Positions 1-7,505 of a stretch of DNA of 32,157 nt are shown in pieces. The stretch spans positions 1 to 32,157 of the forward strand of contig JAFXFF010000036.1 in assembly GCA_017520705.1 (NCBI GenBank), read 5' to 3'. Origin of the DNA: Clostridia bacterium. Its GTDB lineage: Bacteria; Bacillota; Clostridia; Oscillospirales; Acutalibacteraceae. The notes beneath the pieces were generated by a model. That model ran no database searches and had not been told where the DNA came from. It saw only the letters and a program-made list of their open reading frames with translations. Position 1 is the stretch's first letter. Every line of letters starts with the position of its first letter. The position numbers and the translations under genes are program-made.

Positions 1-195
1 CTCATCCAATCGGTGTCCCAGATCGCTCAAAAGCAGGTGGATATGGACACCGATCTCAAGGAGATCAAATGCGACATCAAAAACATCAATTTGAAGCCCG
101 CCAAACGGTGGGACAGCATTGTGGAAAAGGCCATTCTGGCGACGGTAGGCATATTGGTCGCCTATGTCGCCGTCCGAATGGGGTTACAATCGTGA
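1..195 (+). CDS. XhlA/holin-like small phage membrane protein (5' truncated)
   Basis: The reading frame is open to the first base of the window (L-I-Q-S precede the GTG at 13), so the start is probably outside; GTG 13 has no visible ribosome site. What is seen is a short polar, probably coiled segment rich in D, K and E (DTDLKEIKCDIKNI), then a KPAKRWD motif and one C-terminal hydrophobic helix of about 20 residues. This layout is familiar from XhlA/hemolysin-like proteins and other small proteins in phage lysis cassettes of Firmicutes. It ends 15 bases before the holin gene, in the usual order accessory protein, holin, endolysin. The function is inferred from layout and position; no catalytic motif is present. 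Confidence 0.55.
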   Translation, partial: LIQSVSQIAQKQVDMDTDLKEIKCDIKNINLKPAKRWDSIVEKAILATVGILVAYVAVRMGLQS

Positions 196-210
196 AAGGA
201 GGAAAATGAG

Positions 211-414
211 ATGAATCACAAAGTAAAACTGTGGTGGAAAGCCGCCACGGTACGTGCCATCAAGACGGTGGCGCAGACCGCGGTAGCCACCATTGGCACC
301 GCCGCCGTAATGGGCGAGGTCAACTGGCTAATGGTGGGTTCCGCCGCCCTACTGGCAGGTGTATTGTCCCTGCTGACCAGCATCGGCGGCCTGCCCGAGG
401 TGGAGGTGGACTGA
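211..414 (+). CDS. Phage holin (r1t-like small holin)
   Basis: A 67-residue protein that would form pores in the cytoplasmic membrane and release the endolysin. The N-terminus is basic (MNHKVKLWWK). Two hydrophobic segments follow, roughly residues 18-36 (AQTAVATIGTAAVMG) and 40-60 (WLMVGSAALLAGVLSLLTS), ending in a short acidic tail. The RTxxTxxQTAxA-like first segment and the two-helix layout match the r1t-type holins of Gram-positive phages. A good ribosome site (AAAGGAGG) lies upstream of the ATG. The stop overlaps the start of the downstream amidase (TGATG), so the two are translationally coupled, as usual in lysis cassettes. Confidence 0.8.
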   Translation: MNHKVKLWWKAATVRAIKTVAQTAVATIGTAAVMGEVNWLMVGSAALLAGVLSLLTSIGGLPEVEVD

Positions 415-1193
415 TGGCGAAAAAACTTTATTTATCCGCCGCAGCCCACCAATACGACAACCCTACCGCATGCCCCATCAAATGCGGTGAAAACATCCAC
501 TGCAAGGCGTATATGGACTTGGTGGAAACCCGTATGCGGGAGCAGGGCGTAGAGGTTCAACGCGGCTACCGCGACACCGTCGGCACCGCAGCTATGGTCA
601 ATCGAGTGGCACAGGCAAATAAATGGGGTGCCGACCTCTATTACGTGGCCCACACCAATGCCGGCGGCGGCCGCTACAGTCTGACCTTATGCTGGTCGGA
701 CACCGCCAGCCAAAAGAAAGCCGCCGTCATGGGCAAGTACCGCAAGTGCATCAAAACTCACAAGGTACGGGTACGCACCGACCTGTACGAGATCCGTAAG
801 ACCAAGATGCCCTGTCTGTACGACGAGCTGTTTTTCCACGACAACGCCGCGGACTGTGCGTGGTTTCACAGCGGCGGCATGGAACAGCTGGCAGAGGAAA
901 CGGTGCAGGCTCTATGTGAGCTGTTAGAGGTGTCCTATGTGCCACCCATCACCAAACGACCGGAATCGGAGGCACCTTTCAAGCCGACGCCCCCCAAAGC
1001 AGGGGACAAAGTGGTACTCAACAAGAGCAAGCTGTACCTCGCCAGCACCGGCAAGACCCACGTCATCCGCAGCGGCACCTATTACGTCTACGACGGCATC
1101 TGCCTACGGGGGCGCTACCGCATTACCAACAAGCCCACCCGCGTGGGCAAAACTCCCATCGCCCTCAACGTCTCCGGCTGGGCAGAAATCTAA
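414..1193 (+). CDS. Phage endolysin: N-acetylmuramoyl-L-alanine amidase with C-terminal SH3-like domain
   Basis: 259 residues. The N-terminal domain (about 4-185) has the Amidase_3 pattern: a first zinc-ligand histidine (AAAH, H12), an acidic residue (GENIH, E26) on the following helix, a second histidine in YYVAHTNA (H80), and a late glutamate in LYDELFFHDN. The expected activity is cutting the amide bond between muramic acid and L-alanine. After a proline-rich linker (about 197-210), residues 211-259 contain KAGDKVVLNKSKLY, GRYRIT and a terminal GWAEI, like small SH3-type wall-binding domains of clostridial endolysins. The start at 414 overlaps the holin stop; a longer frame open from 231 is out of frame with the holin and is not used. 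No signal peptide, in agreement with holin-dependent export. Confidence 0.85.
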   Translation: MAKKLYLSAAAHQYDNPTACPIKCGENIHCKAYMDLVETRMREQGVEVQRGYRDTVGTAAMVNRVAQANKWGADLYYVAHTNAGGGRYSLTLCWSDTASQKKAAVMGKYRKCIKTHKVRVRTDLYEIRKTKMPCLYDELFFHDNAADCAWFHSGGMEQLAEETVQALCELLEVSYVPPITKRPESEAPFKPTPPKAGDKVVLNKSKLYLASTGKTHVIRSGTYYVYDGICLRGRYRITNKPTRVGKTPIALNVSGWAEI

Positions 1194-1224
1194 TCCTCTC
1201 CCTTTCCTCCTCCCCTCCACAGAA

Positions 1225-1258
1225 AAAACGCCGTGGTGCACCTGCATCACGGCGTTTT
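1225..1258. terminator. Bidirectional intrinsic terminator between endolysin and pcrA
   Basis: Stem AAAACGCCGTGGTG / CATCACGGCGTTTT (14 pairs, one G-T) around a 6-base loop. The A-run on the left and T-run on the right let it act in both directions. It lies between convergent genes, 2 bases past the pcrA stop. Confidence 0.85.
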
Positions 1259-1259
1259 C

Positions 1260-3749
1260 TCATACCTTTTCCAGCTTGGCGTAGTTTGCCATTAACTTTT
1301 TCCGCCCCGCCTTATCGAAATCGATCACCAGCAGGGTATCTCCCGCCATCGCGCTCGCCTCAAGGATCTTGCCCGTACCGAAGCTGGCGTGGGTCACCAC
1401 GTCCCCCACCGCAAAGCGGCAGGCTCCCACCGAGGTGGCTCTGGGGGTCTTCCCCACCGTTACCTGGGTTCCGGCGGCGCGAGGCGCAGCGCTGTAACTG
1501 CCGCGCACAGGCGTTACCTCCTGCTCGGACACGGAATAGGAATACCCACCGCCGCCATAACCGCCGAAGGAGGTTTGTCCTCCGTATCGGCTGCCGCCGT
1601 AGCGACCGCCGCCGAAATCGCCGCCGAAATCCCCGTAGGAATGGCTGCGGTCGATCTCCTCCGTCAGCCCCGTGGGAATATCCCCAATGAAGCGAGAGGG
1701 CGGATTGCGATTGGTCTGTCCGTACAGCATACGGCTCTTGGCGCGGGTGATGTACAGCTCCTCTCGGGCACGGGTCACCGCCACGTAACACAGGCGGCGG
1801 TCCTCCTCCAGCTCCACGGGATCAAACATGGTCTGATATCCGGGGAAAATACCGTCCTCAAAACCGGGCAGCAGCACCACGGGAAACTCCAAGCCCTTGG
1901 CGGCGTGCATGGTCATCAGCACCGCCGCATCCGCATCGGCATCGTAGTTATCGATGTCGGTCATCAGCGCCTGCTCCTCTAAGAAGCCGGCCAGATCGGC
2001 GTAATCCTCACCGCAGTTTTTCTCATACTGGCGGATGGAGGAGGACAATTCCTCCAGGTTCTCCACGCGGCCTGCCTCAGCATCGCCCTGGGCCTGCCAC
2101 ATGGCCAGATAGCCGGTCTTCTCCAGCATATCCGCATACAGGGTGTGCAGCGGAATGTCGACGTTCTCCGCCTCCTGCCGCAACTCCTCAATGAGGGCGA
2201 TAAACCCGCTAATCTTATTTGCCGCACGGCTCAAATCGGGATAGTTGGCCGCGTGGCTGAGCACCTCGTAGAGGGAAACCCCCAGCCCTGTGGCAATGGC
2301 GGCAGCGTTGTCCACGGTGGTGTCGCCGATGCCCCGCTTGGGCTGATTGATGATGCGCCGCAGGCTCACCACGTCATCGGGATTTTGAATCACCCGCAGA
2401 TAGGCCATGGCGTCCTTCACTTCCAGCGTATCGTTAAAGCGATGACCGCCGATGATGCGGTAGGGCACACCGCTTTTGACCAGCGCCTGCTCGATGGCGT
2501 TGGACTGGGCGTTAGCGCGGTACAGCACCGCAAATTCGCTGTACCGCCGCCCGCCGCTGACACCGGACAGAATCACCTCTGCCACGTACTTGGCTTCTTC
2601 CTCGGCGTTTTCCAGCGTCACCAGCCGCAAGGGATCGCCCTCGGGATTCTGGGTCCACAGGGTCTTTCCCTTTCGCCCTTGGTTGCGGGCGATGATGGCG
2701 TTGGCGGCGTCCAGGATTCGCCCCGTGGAGCGATAATTCTGCTCCAGGCGAATCACCTTACACCCCGCGAACTGCTCCTCAAAGCAGAGAATGTTCTCGA
2801 TGGTGGCGCCGCGGAATTTATAGATACTCTGGTCGTCGTCACCGACGACGCACAGGTTGCCGCTGCCCTGCGCCAGCAGGCTGATGAGCCGATACTGGGC
2901 GTGGTTGGTGTCCTGATACTCGTCCACCATCAAATAGCGGAAGCGGTTTTGATAATACGCCAGCACGTCAGGGCAGGTGACAAACAGCTCCACCGTTTTC
3001 CCCAGCAGATCGTCAAAGTCCATGGCATCCGCGTCGCCCAGTTTCTTCTGATACAGGGCATACGCCTTTGCCACCAATTTCAACCGAATGTCAAAACCAT
3101 TCTGGTGCCGCGCGGTGTACTCCGCGGGGTCCACCAGCTCGTCCTTGGCACGGCTGATCTCGCCGAGAATCGCCTTATGTCCCAGCGTTTTCTCGTCGAT
3201 GTTCAGTTCCTTCATGCAGGCCTTCATCAGCCGCTTGCTGTCGTCGGTGTCGTAGATGGTGAAGTGGCGGGAATACCCCAGCCGTTCTCCCTCTCTCCGC
3301 AGTATCCGCGCACAGAAGGAGTGGAATGTGCCGGCGGCAACCTCTTCGCCTTCCTGCCCCAGCATACGGGCAAGACGCTCTTTCAGCTCCCCCGCCGCCT
3401 TGTTGGTGAAGGTGATGGCGAGGATGCGCCACGCAGGGCAAGGGTCCACCCCACAGAGGCTCACGATCTCGCCGTCCAGGGGCAGCCGCCCATCGGCGCA
3501 CAGCCGCAGTTTTTCCTCCTGCGCCTCGGTGAGACCCGGCACGTAATCGCTGTTATAGCCCTGCCCAAAGCGCACCAGATTGGCGATGCGGTTGACCAGC
3601 ACGGTGGTCTTTCCGCTGCCCGCACCGGCGAGAATGAGCAGCGGTCCCTCGGTGTGGTACACCGCCTGCCGTTGCGGGCCGTTCATCCGCGCAAACTGGC
3701 GGTCGATGATCTGCCGCCGCAGCGACGTGATTTCAAATGGAGTTAACAT
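1260..3749 (-). CDS. pcrA: ATP-dependent DNA helicase PcrA/UvrD
   Basis: 829 residues, superfamily 1A 3'-5' helicase for repair and plasmid or phage replication. Seen: Q-motif region NGPQRQAV (23-30), Walker A AGAGSGKT (41-48), motif Ia AITFTNKAA, DEYQD (276-280), GDDDQSIYKFRGA, TMHAAKGLEFPVV and CYVAVTRARE. The C-terminus has a long Gly/Tyr-rich linker (YGDFGGDFGGG and so on) and a terminal Tudor-like domain (VGDVVTHASFGTGKI ... IDFDKAGRKKLM) as in PcrA, which in the family contacts RNA polymerase. About 35-40 extra residues lie between Walker A and motif Ia (about 60-105). The ATG at 3749 has AAGGA 7 bases upstream; the upstream TTG (3764) would sit on that ribosome site, so it is rejected. 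Confidence 0.97.
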   Translation of the reverse strand: MLTPFEITSLRRQIIDRQFARMNGPQRQAVYHTEGPLLILAGAGSGKTTVLVNRIANLVRFGQGYNSDYVPGLTEAQEEKLRLCADGRLPLDGEIVSLCGVDPCPAWRILAITFTNKAAGELKERLARMLGQEGEEVAAGTFHSFCARILRREGERLGYSRHFTIYDTDDSKRLMKACMKELNIDEKTLGHKAILGEISRAKDELVDPAEYTARHQNGFDIRLKLVAKAYALYQKKLGDADAMDFDDLLGKTVELFVTCPDVLAYYQNRFRYLMVDEYQDTNHAQYRLISLLAQGSGNLCVVGDDDQSIYKFRGATIENILCFEEQFAGCKVIRLEQNYRSTGRILDAANAIIARNQGRKGKTLWTQNPEGDPLRLVTLENAEEEAKYVAEVILSGVSGGRRYSEFAVLYRANAQSNAIEQALVKSGVPYRIIGGHRFNDTLEVKDAMAYLRVIQNPDDVVSLRRIINQPKRGIGDTTVDNAAAIATGLGVSLYEVLSHAANYPDLSRAANKISGFIALIEELRQEAENVDIPLHTLYADMLEKTGYLAMWQAQGDAEAGRVENLEELSSSIRQYEKNCGEDYADLAGFLEEQALMTDIDNYDADADAAVLMTMHAAKGLEFPVVLLPGFEDGIFPGYQTMFDPVELEEDRRLCYVAVTRAREELYITRAKSRMLYGQTNRNPPSRFIGDIPTGLTEEIDRSHSYGDFGGDFGGGRYGGSRYGGQTSFGGYGGGGYSYSVSEQEVTPVRGSYSAAPRAAGTQVTVGKTPRATSVGACRFAVGDVVTHASFGTGKILEASAMAGDTLLVIDFDKAGRKKLMANYAKLEKV

Positions 3750-3765
3750 AGTATCATCCTTCAAA

Positions 3766-3796
3766 TTAGGAGTTAGGAATTAGGAGTTAGGAGTTA
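3766..3796. repeat. TTAGGAG heptamer tandem repeat
   Basis: Four heptamers in a row (TTAGGAG, TTAGGAA, TTAGGAG, TTAGGAG, then TTA) just upstream of the pcrA ribosome site. It lies in the intergenic stretch that also carries a half copy of the GAGGGAG palindromic repeat. Function unknown. Confidence 0.75.
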
Positions 3797-3821
3797 AACC
3801 GAAAAGTTCGCACACTCTCTC

Positions 3822-3871
3822 GCCTCCCCTTGTCAGGGGAGGTGCCGAGCGTATGCGAGGCGGAGGGGTAG
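3822..3871. repeat. Half copy (one module) of the GAGGGAG palindromic repeat
   Basis: Hairpin CCTCCCCT-tgtc-AGGGGAGG, then TG, a second imperfect hairpin CCGAGC-gtat-GCGAGG, then CGGAGGGGTAGT. The order matches one arm of the two-module elements at 22820-22950 and 31255-31368, but the core is GGGG rather than GAGGG and no second inverted module follows. Probably a decayed or single-module copy. Confidence 0.7.
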
Positions 3872-3916
3872 TCATTCCCTCTTGACAATTTTCCTCGCAT
3901 CTGCTGCACTCGCATT

Positions 3917-3995
3917 AAAGACACCGCTTCTGAGAGCGTATCCCTCGTTTGGTTTGAGGCGCTTAGGCTGCTCGTTCAGCCGGCGGTGTCTTTTT
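3917..3995 (+). other. Structured intergenic element, possible small RNA with terminator
   Basis: An 11-bp perfect closing stem AAAGACACCGC (3917-3927) / GCGGTGTCTTT (3983-3993) is followed by a T-run on the + strand. Between the arms are two further helices: AGCG...CCTC / GAGG...CGCT and GGCTG / CAGCC, giving a three-way junction. A TTGACA box lies at 3882, but I see no good -10 at 17 bases. It could be a small RNA, an elaborate terminator or a repeat. The 3750-4055 stretch holds no convincing protein gene. Confidence 0.4.
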
Positions 3996-4011
3996 CATAT
4001 CCACCGACAAC

Positions 4012-4043
4012 AAGAGGCTGAACGGGATTCCGTTCAGCCTCTT
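4012..4043. terminator. Hairpin downstream of the decarboxylase operon
   Basis: Perfect 14-bp stem AAGAGGCTGAACGG / CCGTTCAGCCTCTT with a 4-base loop, 12 bases past the stop of the beta subunit gene. The T-run is weak on both strands, so termination strength is uncertain. Confidence 0.7.
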
Positions 4044-4055
4044 GGGCTTTATCTC

Positions 4056-5528
4056 TTAGCCAAATAGGGTCAGCAGCACACCCGCCGCCACTGCCGATCC
4101 GATGACACCGGCCACGTTGGGACCCATGGCGTGCATCAGCAGGAAGTTGGAGGGGTTGGCCTTCTGGCCCTCTTTCTGGGCCACACGGGCAGCCATGGGC
4201 ACCGCCGACACACCGGCCGAGCCGATGAGGGGGTTCACCTTGCCGCCGGTGATCACATACATCAGCTTACCCAGCAGCACGCCGCCGGCAGTACCGACGG
4301 AGAAGGCGATCAGACCCAGCGCGATAATCAGCAGGGTGGTGGGGCGCAGGAAGTTCTCCGCATTGGCGGTGGCACCCACCGTGATTCCCAAGAAAATGGT
4401 CACAATGTTCATCAGCTCGTTCTGCGCCGTCTTGGAAATACGCTCCACCACACCGCTCTCGCGCATGAGGTTACCCAGCATCAGCATACCGATGAGGGGC
4501 GCCGCAGAGGGCAACAGCAGCACGCAGATGACCGTCACCATAATGGGGAACAGAATCTTCTCGGTCTTAGACACCGTGCGCAGCTCGGTCATGACCACCT
4601 GACGCTCCTTCTCGGTGGTCAGGGCCCGCATAATGGGGGGCTGGATGATGGGCACCAGCGCCATATAGGAATAGGCCGCCACCGCAATGGCACCCAGCAA
4701 TTCCGGCGCCAGCTTGGAGGTCAGGAAAATGGCTGTCGGTCCGTCCGCACCGCCGATGATGGCGATGGAGGCCGCCTGTTTTTCGGTAAAATTGATGCCC
4801 CACGCTTCGGCAAAGGGAAGCAGGTTCAGTGCGCGGGCACCGAAGAAGGTGAAGAAGATACCCAGCTGTGCCGCCGCACCCAGCAGGAAGCTCATGGGAT
4901 TGGACAGCAGAGGACCAAAGTCGGTCATACAGCCGATGCCGAGGAAGATCAGGGGCGGATAGATACCGAACTTAACGCCCTGATACAGATACCACATCAG
5001 GCCGCCCTGCTCGAAGTGCTGCCACTGGGGCACAAACACGCGGCACACACCATCGACATCGGGGTCGCCTACCATAGCGCAGGTGTTACCCAATTCAATG
5101 TACTTCTTTTCCACACCGGCCTCGTTGACGTAGGTTTTGACCTCAAAGGGCTGCTGGTTGTTGTACACCACGTATTCTTTGCCTTCATATTCAATGATCT
5201 TGCTCTTGAAGAAATCCGTTTCGCTGACGGGGTACACCTGCTCGTAAGTACCATCCATATAGTCGTAGCACTCTTCCACGGTGAAGTCCACCAGGCTGTT
5301 GCGCTGGGGATCCATCACGCCGCCCAGGGGCAGGTTGACCAGCAGCATACCGAAGGCGATGGGCAGCAGCAGAAGCGGCTCAAACTGCTTTTTGATGGCC
5401 AGATACAGCAGTACACAGGCCACCGCGATCATAATCAGGTTTTTCCAGCCGCCCCCCTCAAAATTGAACAGTCGGGCCAGGCCGGAATCGTTCCATAAGG
5501 AAACGAACGCGTCTAAAAATTGTTGCAT
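4056..5528 (-). CDS. Na+-translocating decarboxylase beta subunit (OadB/GcdB/MmdB type) with a large loop insertion
   Basis: 490 residues, multi-pass inner-membrane subunit that couples decarboxylation of a carboxybiotin carrier to Na+ export. Family marks: GIYPPLIFLGIGCMTDFGP (188-206, includes the conserved Asp), ADGPTAIFLTSKL, FLGITVGATANAENFL, NPLIGSAGVSAVPMAARV and HAMGPNVAGVIGSAVAAG near the end. Usual members are about 375-435 residues. The extra length is a polar segment at about 72-174, between the second hydrophobic stretch and the GIYPP helix, that should face outside. Substrate (oxaloacetate, glutaconyl-CoA or methylmalonyl-CoA) cannot be told from the beta subunit. Directly behind the gamma gene (17-base gap). 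No alpha or biotin-carrier gene lies in the window. Confidence 0.9.
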   Translation of the reverse strand: MQQFLDAFVSLWNDSGLARLFNFEGGGWKNLIMIAVACVLLYLAIKKQFEPLLLLPIAFGMLLVNLPLGGVMDPQRNSLVDFTVEECYDYMDGTYEQVYPVSETDFFKSKIIEYEGKEYVVYNNQQPFEVKTYVNEAGVEKKYIELGNTCAMVGDPDVDGVCRVFVPQWQHFEQGGLMWYLYQGVKFGIYPPLIFLGIGCMTDFGPLLSNPMSFLLGAAAQLGIFFTFFGARALNLLPFAEAWGINFTEKQAASIAIIGGADGPTAIFLTSKLAPELLGAIAVAAYSYMALVPIIQPPIMRALTTEKERQVVMTELRTVSKTEKILFPIMVTVICVLLLPSAAPLIGMLMLGNLMRESGVVERISKTAQNELMNIVTIFLGITVGATANAENFLRPTTLLIIALGLIAFSVGTAGGVLLGKLMYVITGGKVNPLIGSAGVSAVPMAARVAQKEGQKANPSNFLLMHAMGPNVAGVIGSAVAAGVLLTLFG

Positions 5529-5545
5529 AATACGCTACCTCCGCC

Positions 5546-5902
5546 TTACAGTTTACGGATACCCTTGACGGCATACTGGGTGCCGGCAGGGGCCACACTT
5601 GCCACTGCGGCAGAGATGACCGCCACCGTTTCAGCGGGGACACCGCCGTCCACGTCGGGCTTGGAGGACACGGTCTCGGTGTTGCCCACAATGGGGGCCG
5701 CCGCAGGGGCCGCAGCCTGCACCACGGGGGCGGGGGCAACCGCAGAGGTCTTCTCTTCTTTGACAGCCGCATCCATCGCCACACCGAAAATTTTAAAGAT
5801 GGCAGTCAGCAGCAATAGCACTAGAAACACCACCGTAAAACCAATGGCGATCACCGAGCCGGCATCTGACAGAATGGACACGTCTGCGTTCAACATAAAC
5901 AT
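5546..5902 (-). CDS. Na+-translocating decarboxylase gamma subunit (OadG family)
   Basis: 118 residues. One N-terminal membrane helix (about 13-36, IAIGFTVVFLVLLLLTAIF), a charged stretch (AVKEEK), an Ala/Pro-rich linker and a C-terminal helix with ETVAVISAAVASV ending in VKGIRKL, the pattern of OadG proteins that anchor the complex. There is no biotinylation MKM motif, so it is not a carrier fusion. Three ATGs cluster at 5908, 5902 and 5896; GGAGG (5911-5915) is 8 bases from the ATG at 5902, which is chosen. First gene of a two-gene operon with the beta subunit. Confidence 0.8.
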   Translation of the reverse strand: MFMLNADVSILSDAGSVIAIGFTVVFLVLLLLTAIFKIFGVAMDAAVKEEKTSAVAPAPVVQAAAPAAAPIVGNTETVSSKPDVDGGVPAETVAVISAAVASVAPAGTQYAVKGIRKL

Positions 5903-5984
5903 ACGCATTACCTCCAAAATACAAATTACGAGCAAAATCGACTCTAAAAAAGTCCATCCTCACCCATATTAGCAGTCTATCCTT

Positions 5985-6013
5985 ATTATACTACCACACC
6001 CTACAAAAAGCAA
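5985..6013 (-). promoter_or_regulatory. Sigma-A promoter of the decarboxylase beta/gamma operon
   Basis: On the minus strand TTGCTT (6008-6013), 17-base spacer, TATAAT (5985-5990). The predicted RNA start lies about 75 bases before the gamma start codon. Confidence 0.7.
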
Positions 6014-6063
6014 CCGTTATTTCACCTTTTTCCCATTCATTTTTAAATTCCTTCGCTTACCGC

Positions 6064-6100
6064 AAACGGCCCTCCGTCCCATGGGAACGAAGAGCCGTTT
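6064..6100 (-). terminator. Hairpin ending the pdxY/ECF transcript
   Basis: Outer arms AAACGGC / GCCGTTT with an inner arm centred on the palindrome TCCCATGGGA. Located 5 bases past the S-component stop. The T-run after the stem is short (CGTTTGCGG), so efficiency is uncertain. Confidence 0.55.
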
Positions 6101-6105
6101 ATACC

Positions 6106-6621
6106 TTACATTCTCTTTAATCTCTTCCGAATCTCCAGTCGGTCCAGTGCCGCCGCCAACAGCAAAAAGGCCACGCCCCCCGCCAATTCCTGCAGAGCAT
6201 TGAAGGGCACCGCCGCCAAAGCAGCCACGCTGACCGCAACAAACTCACCGCCGGATAACCAGAAAATCGCCACCTCTGCGATGTAGTACCCTGCCACACC
6301 GATGACCCCGGCAATCAAGGGAGCCAACGTATTACGGCGGCAGAGCAACCGTTCATTTTTCGCTGTGAAAGCCAGTACCATCACGGCCTTGATCACCACC
6401 GTGAAAGGCGCCCATACAGGCGCTACCAGCAGATCCGCCAGACCGGCACCCACGGCGGCCGCCGCCATCGCATAGGGGGCTGGCAACATCGCCGCCGCCA
6501 GATAAATCACCGTATCACCCAGATGCACGTAGCCGCCTCCCACAATGGGGATATGTAAAAAACCGGTCGCCACACATACCATAGCAGCCAACACACCGAC
6601 CAACACTATGTTTCTTTTCAT
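6106..6621 (-). CDS. ECF transporter S component, probably for vitamin B6
   Basis: 171 residues with about five or six hydrophobic segments. GYVHLGDTVIYLAAAMLP is the conserved segment of the riboflavin/PdxU/HmpT-like S-component family (PF07155). The protein would bind the vitamin and dock on a shared EcfA/A'/T module, not seen here. The start ATG overlaps the stop of pdxY (ATGA), so the two are translationally coupled, which points to pyridoxine, pyridoxal or pyridoxamine as substrate. Specificity is inferred from context only; another B vitamin precursor is possible. Confidence 0.8.
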   Translation of the reverse strand: MKRNIVLVGVLAAMVCVATGFLHIPIVGGGYVHLGDTVIYLAAAMLPAPYAMAAAAVGAGLADLLVAPVWAPFTVVIKAVMVLAFTAKNERLLCRRNTLAPLIAGVIGVAGYYIAEVAIFWLSGGEFVAVSVAALAAVPFNALQELAGGVAFLLLAAALDRLEIRKRLKRM

Positions 6622-7466
6622 AGGAATCGCGCCTCACTCAATTCACACAAAAACGGTTCAAAAGCAATGCCGTCTTGACCATTCTCCTGCCATTCGGCGG
6701 TGGCCGCCGTGGTGCGGCACACAAATTCCACCGTTTTCCGTACAGCTTGTTCCAAGGTCTTACCTCGTAACAGCCAACCGCACAGCACCGAGGCGAACAG
6801 ATCCCCTGTGCCCGCAAAATGGCGATCCACCCGATGGCCACCCACCCATACCGGAGGGGCATCGGCAGAGGCCAGCACACAGTTTTCGATGATGTCCCCC
6901 GACTCCACGCCGGTGACCACCACCGCGCCGCAGCCGCTGTCCAGCAGCTTTCGCGCCATTCTCTCCACCTGCTCGCGATAATTGGCGGCGCCGCATACCG
7001 CGGCATACTCGCCGCCGGTGAGCAGGCACAACTCCGTCAGGTTGGGGGTGGCCACGTTAGCCAGCGCCACCAGCCGCGCCATGGCCTGCACCAGGCCGGG
7101 GGTACAGGAGGCGTACAGTTTGCCGTGGTCCGCCATAGCAGGATCCACCAATCGCAACGCACCCTGCTCACGCAAACGGCGCAGGAAAGGCTCCAGAATA
7201 TCCGCCTGCCGCTCATTTCCCAGATAGCCGGTGTAGCCACAGGCAAAAGTAAGTCCCAAGCTCTCCCAGTGGGTTAAAAAGCCCTCCAGATCGTCGGTAA
7301 AATCCCGCACCAAGGGGTTGGGATAGCCTGTATGGGCAGACAACACCGCCGTGGGCAACGGACACACCTGAAAGCCCATGGCCGACAGAATGGGTATGGA
7401 CACGGTCAGCGAGCACCGCCCGAAGCCGGACAGATCGTTCACCGCGGCAATACGCTGTACTTCCAT
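6618..7466 (-). CDS. pdxY: Pyridoxamine/pyridoxal kinase (PdxY-type)
   Basis: 282 residues, PfkB/ribokinase-fold kinase that phosphorylates B6 vitamers to PLP precursors. Seen: N-terminal AAVNDLSGFGRCSLTVSIP with the substrate-binding region, PLPTAVLSAHTGYP, the DPAMADHGKLY segment, TPNLTELCLLTG, and near the end HFAGTGDLFASVLCGWLL with the GTGD catalytic aspartate. Length is normal for the family. GGGAGAGGG stands just before the ATG. It follows gpsA after 39 bases and overlaps the S-component gene, forming an uptake-and-trapping pair for vitamin B6. Confidence 0.9.
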   Translation of the reverse strand: MEVQRIAAVNDLSGFGRCSLTVSIPILSAMGFQVCPLPTAVLSAHTGYPNPLVRDFTDDLEGFLTHWESLGLTFACGYTGYLGNERQADILEPFLRRLREQGALRLVDPAMADHGKLYASCTPGLVQAMARLVALANVATPNLTELCLLTGGEYAAVCGAANYREQVERMARKLLDSGCGAVVVTGVESGDIIENCVLASADAPPVWVGGHRVDRHFAGTGDLFASVLCGWLLRGKTLEQAVRKTVEFVCRTTAATAEWQENGQDGIAFEPFLCELSEARFL

Positions 7467-7505
7467 TTCCCTCTCCCCTTTCCTGATCTTGTTATCGTAA
7501 TTTCG

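Noticed and set aside
231-413. Upstream extension of the endolysin frame overlapping the holin
   Set aside because: It is out of frame with the holin and reads as Arg/Gly/His-rich noise; the true start is the ATG at 414 overlapping the holin stop.
2145-3746. Long open frame (533 codons) on the + strand inside pcrA
   Set aside because: Antisense shadow of a well-supported PcrA gene; His/Gln/Val-rich composition and no domain.
3882-4067. 61-codon + strand frame after pcrA
   Set aside because: Coincides with the structured hairpin region, no ribosome site and no recognisable protein.
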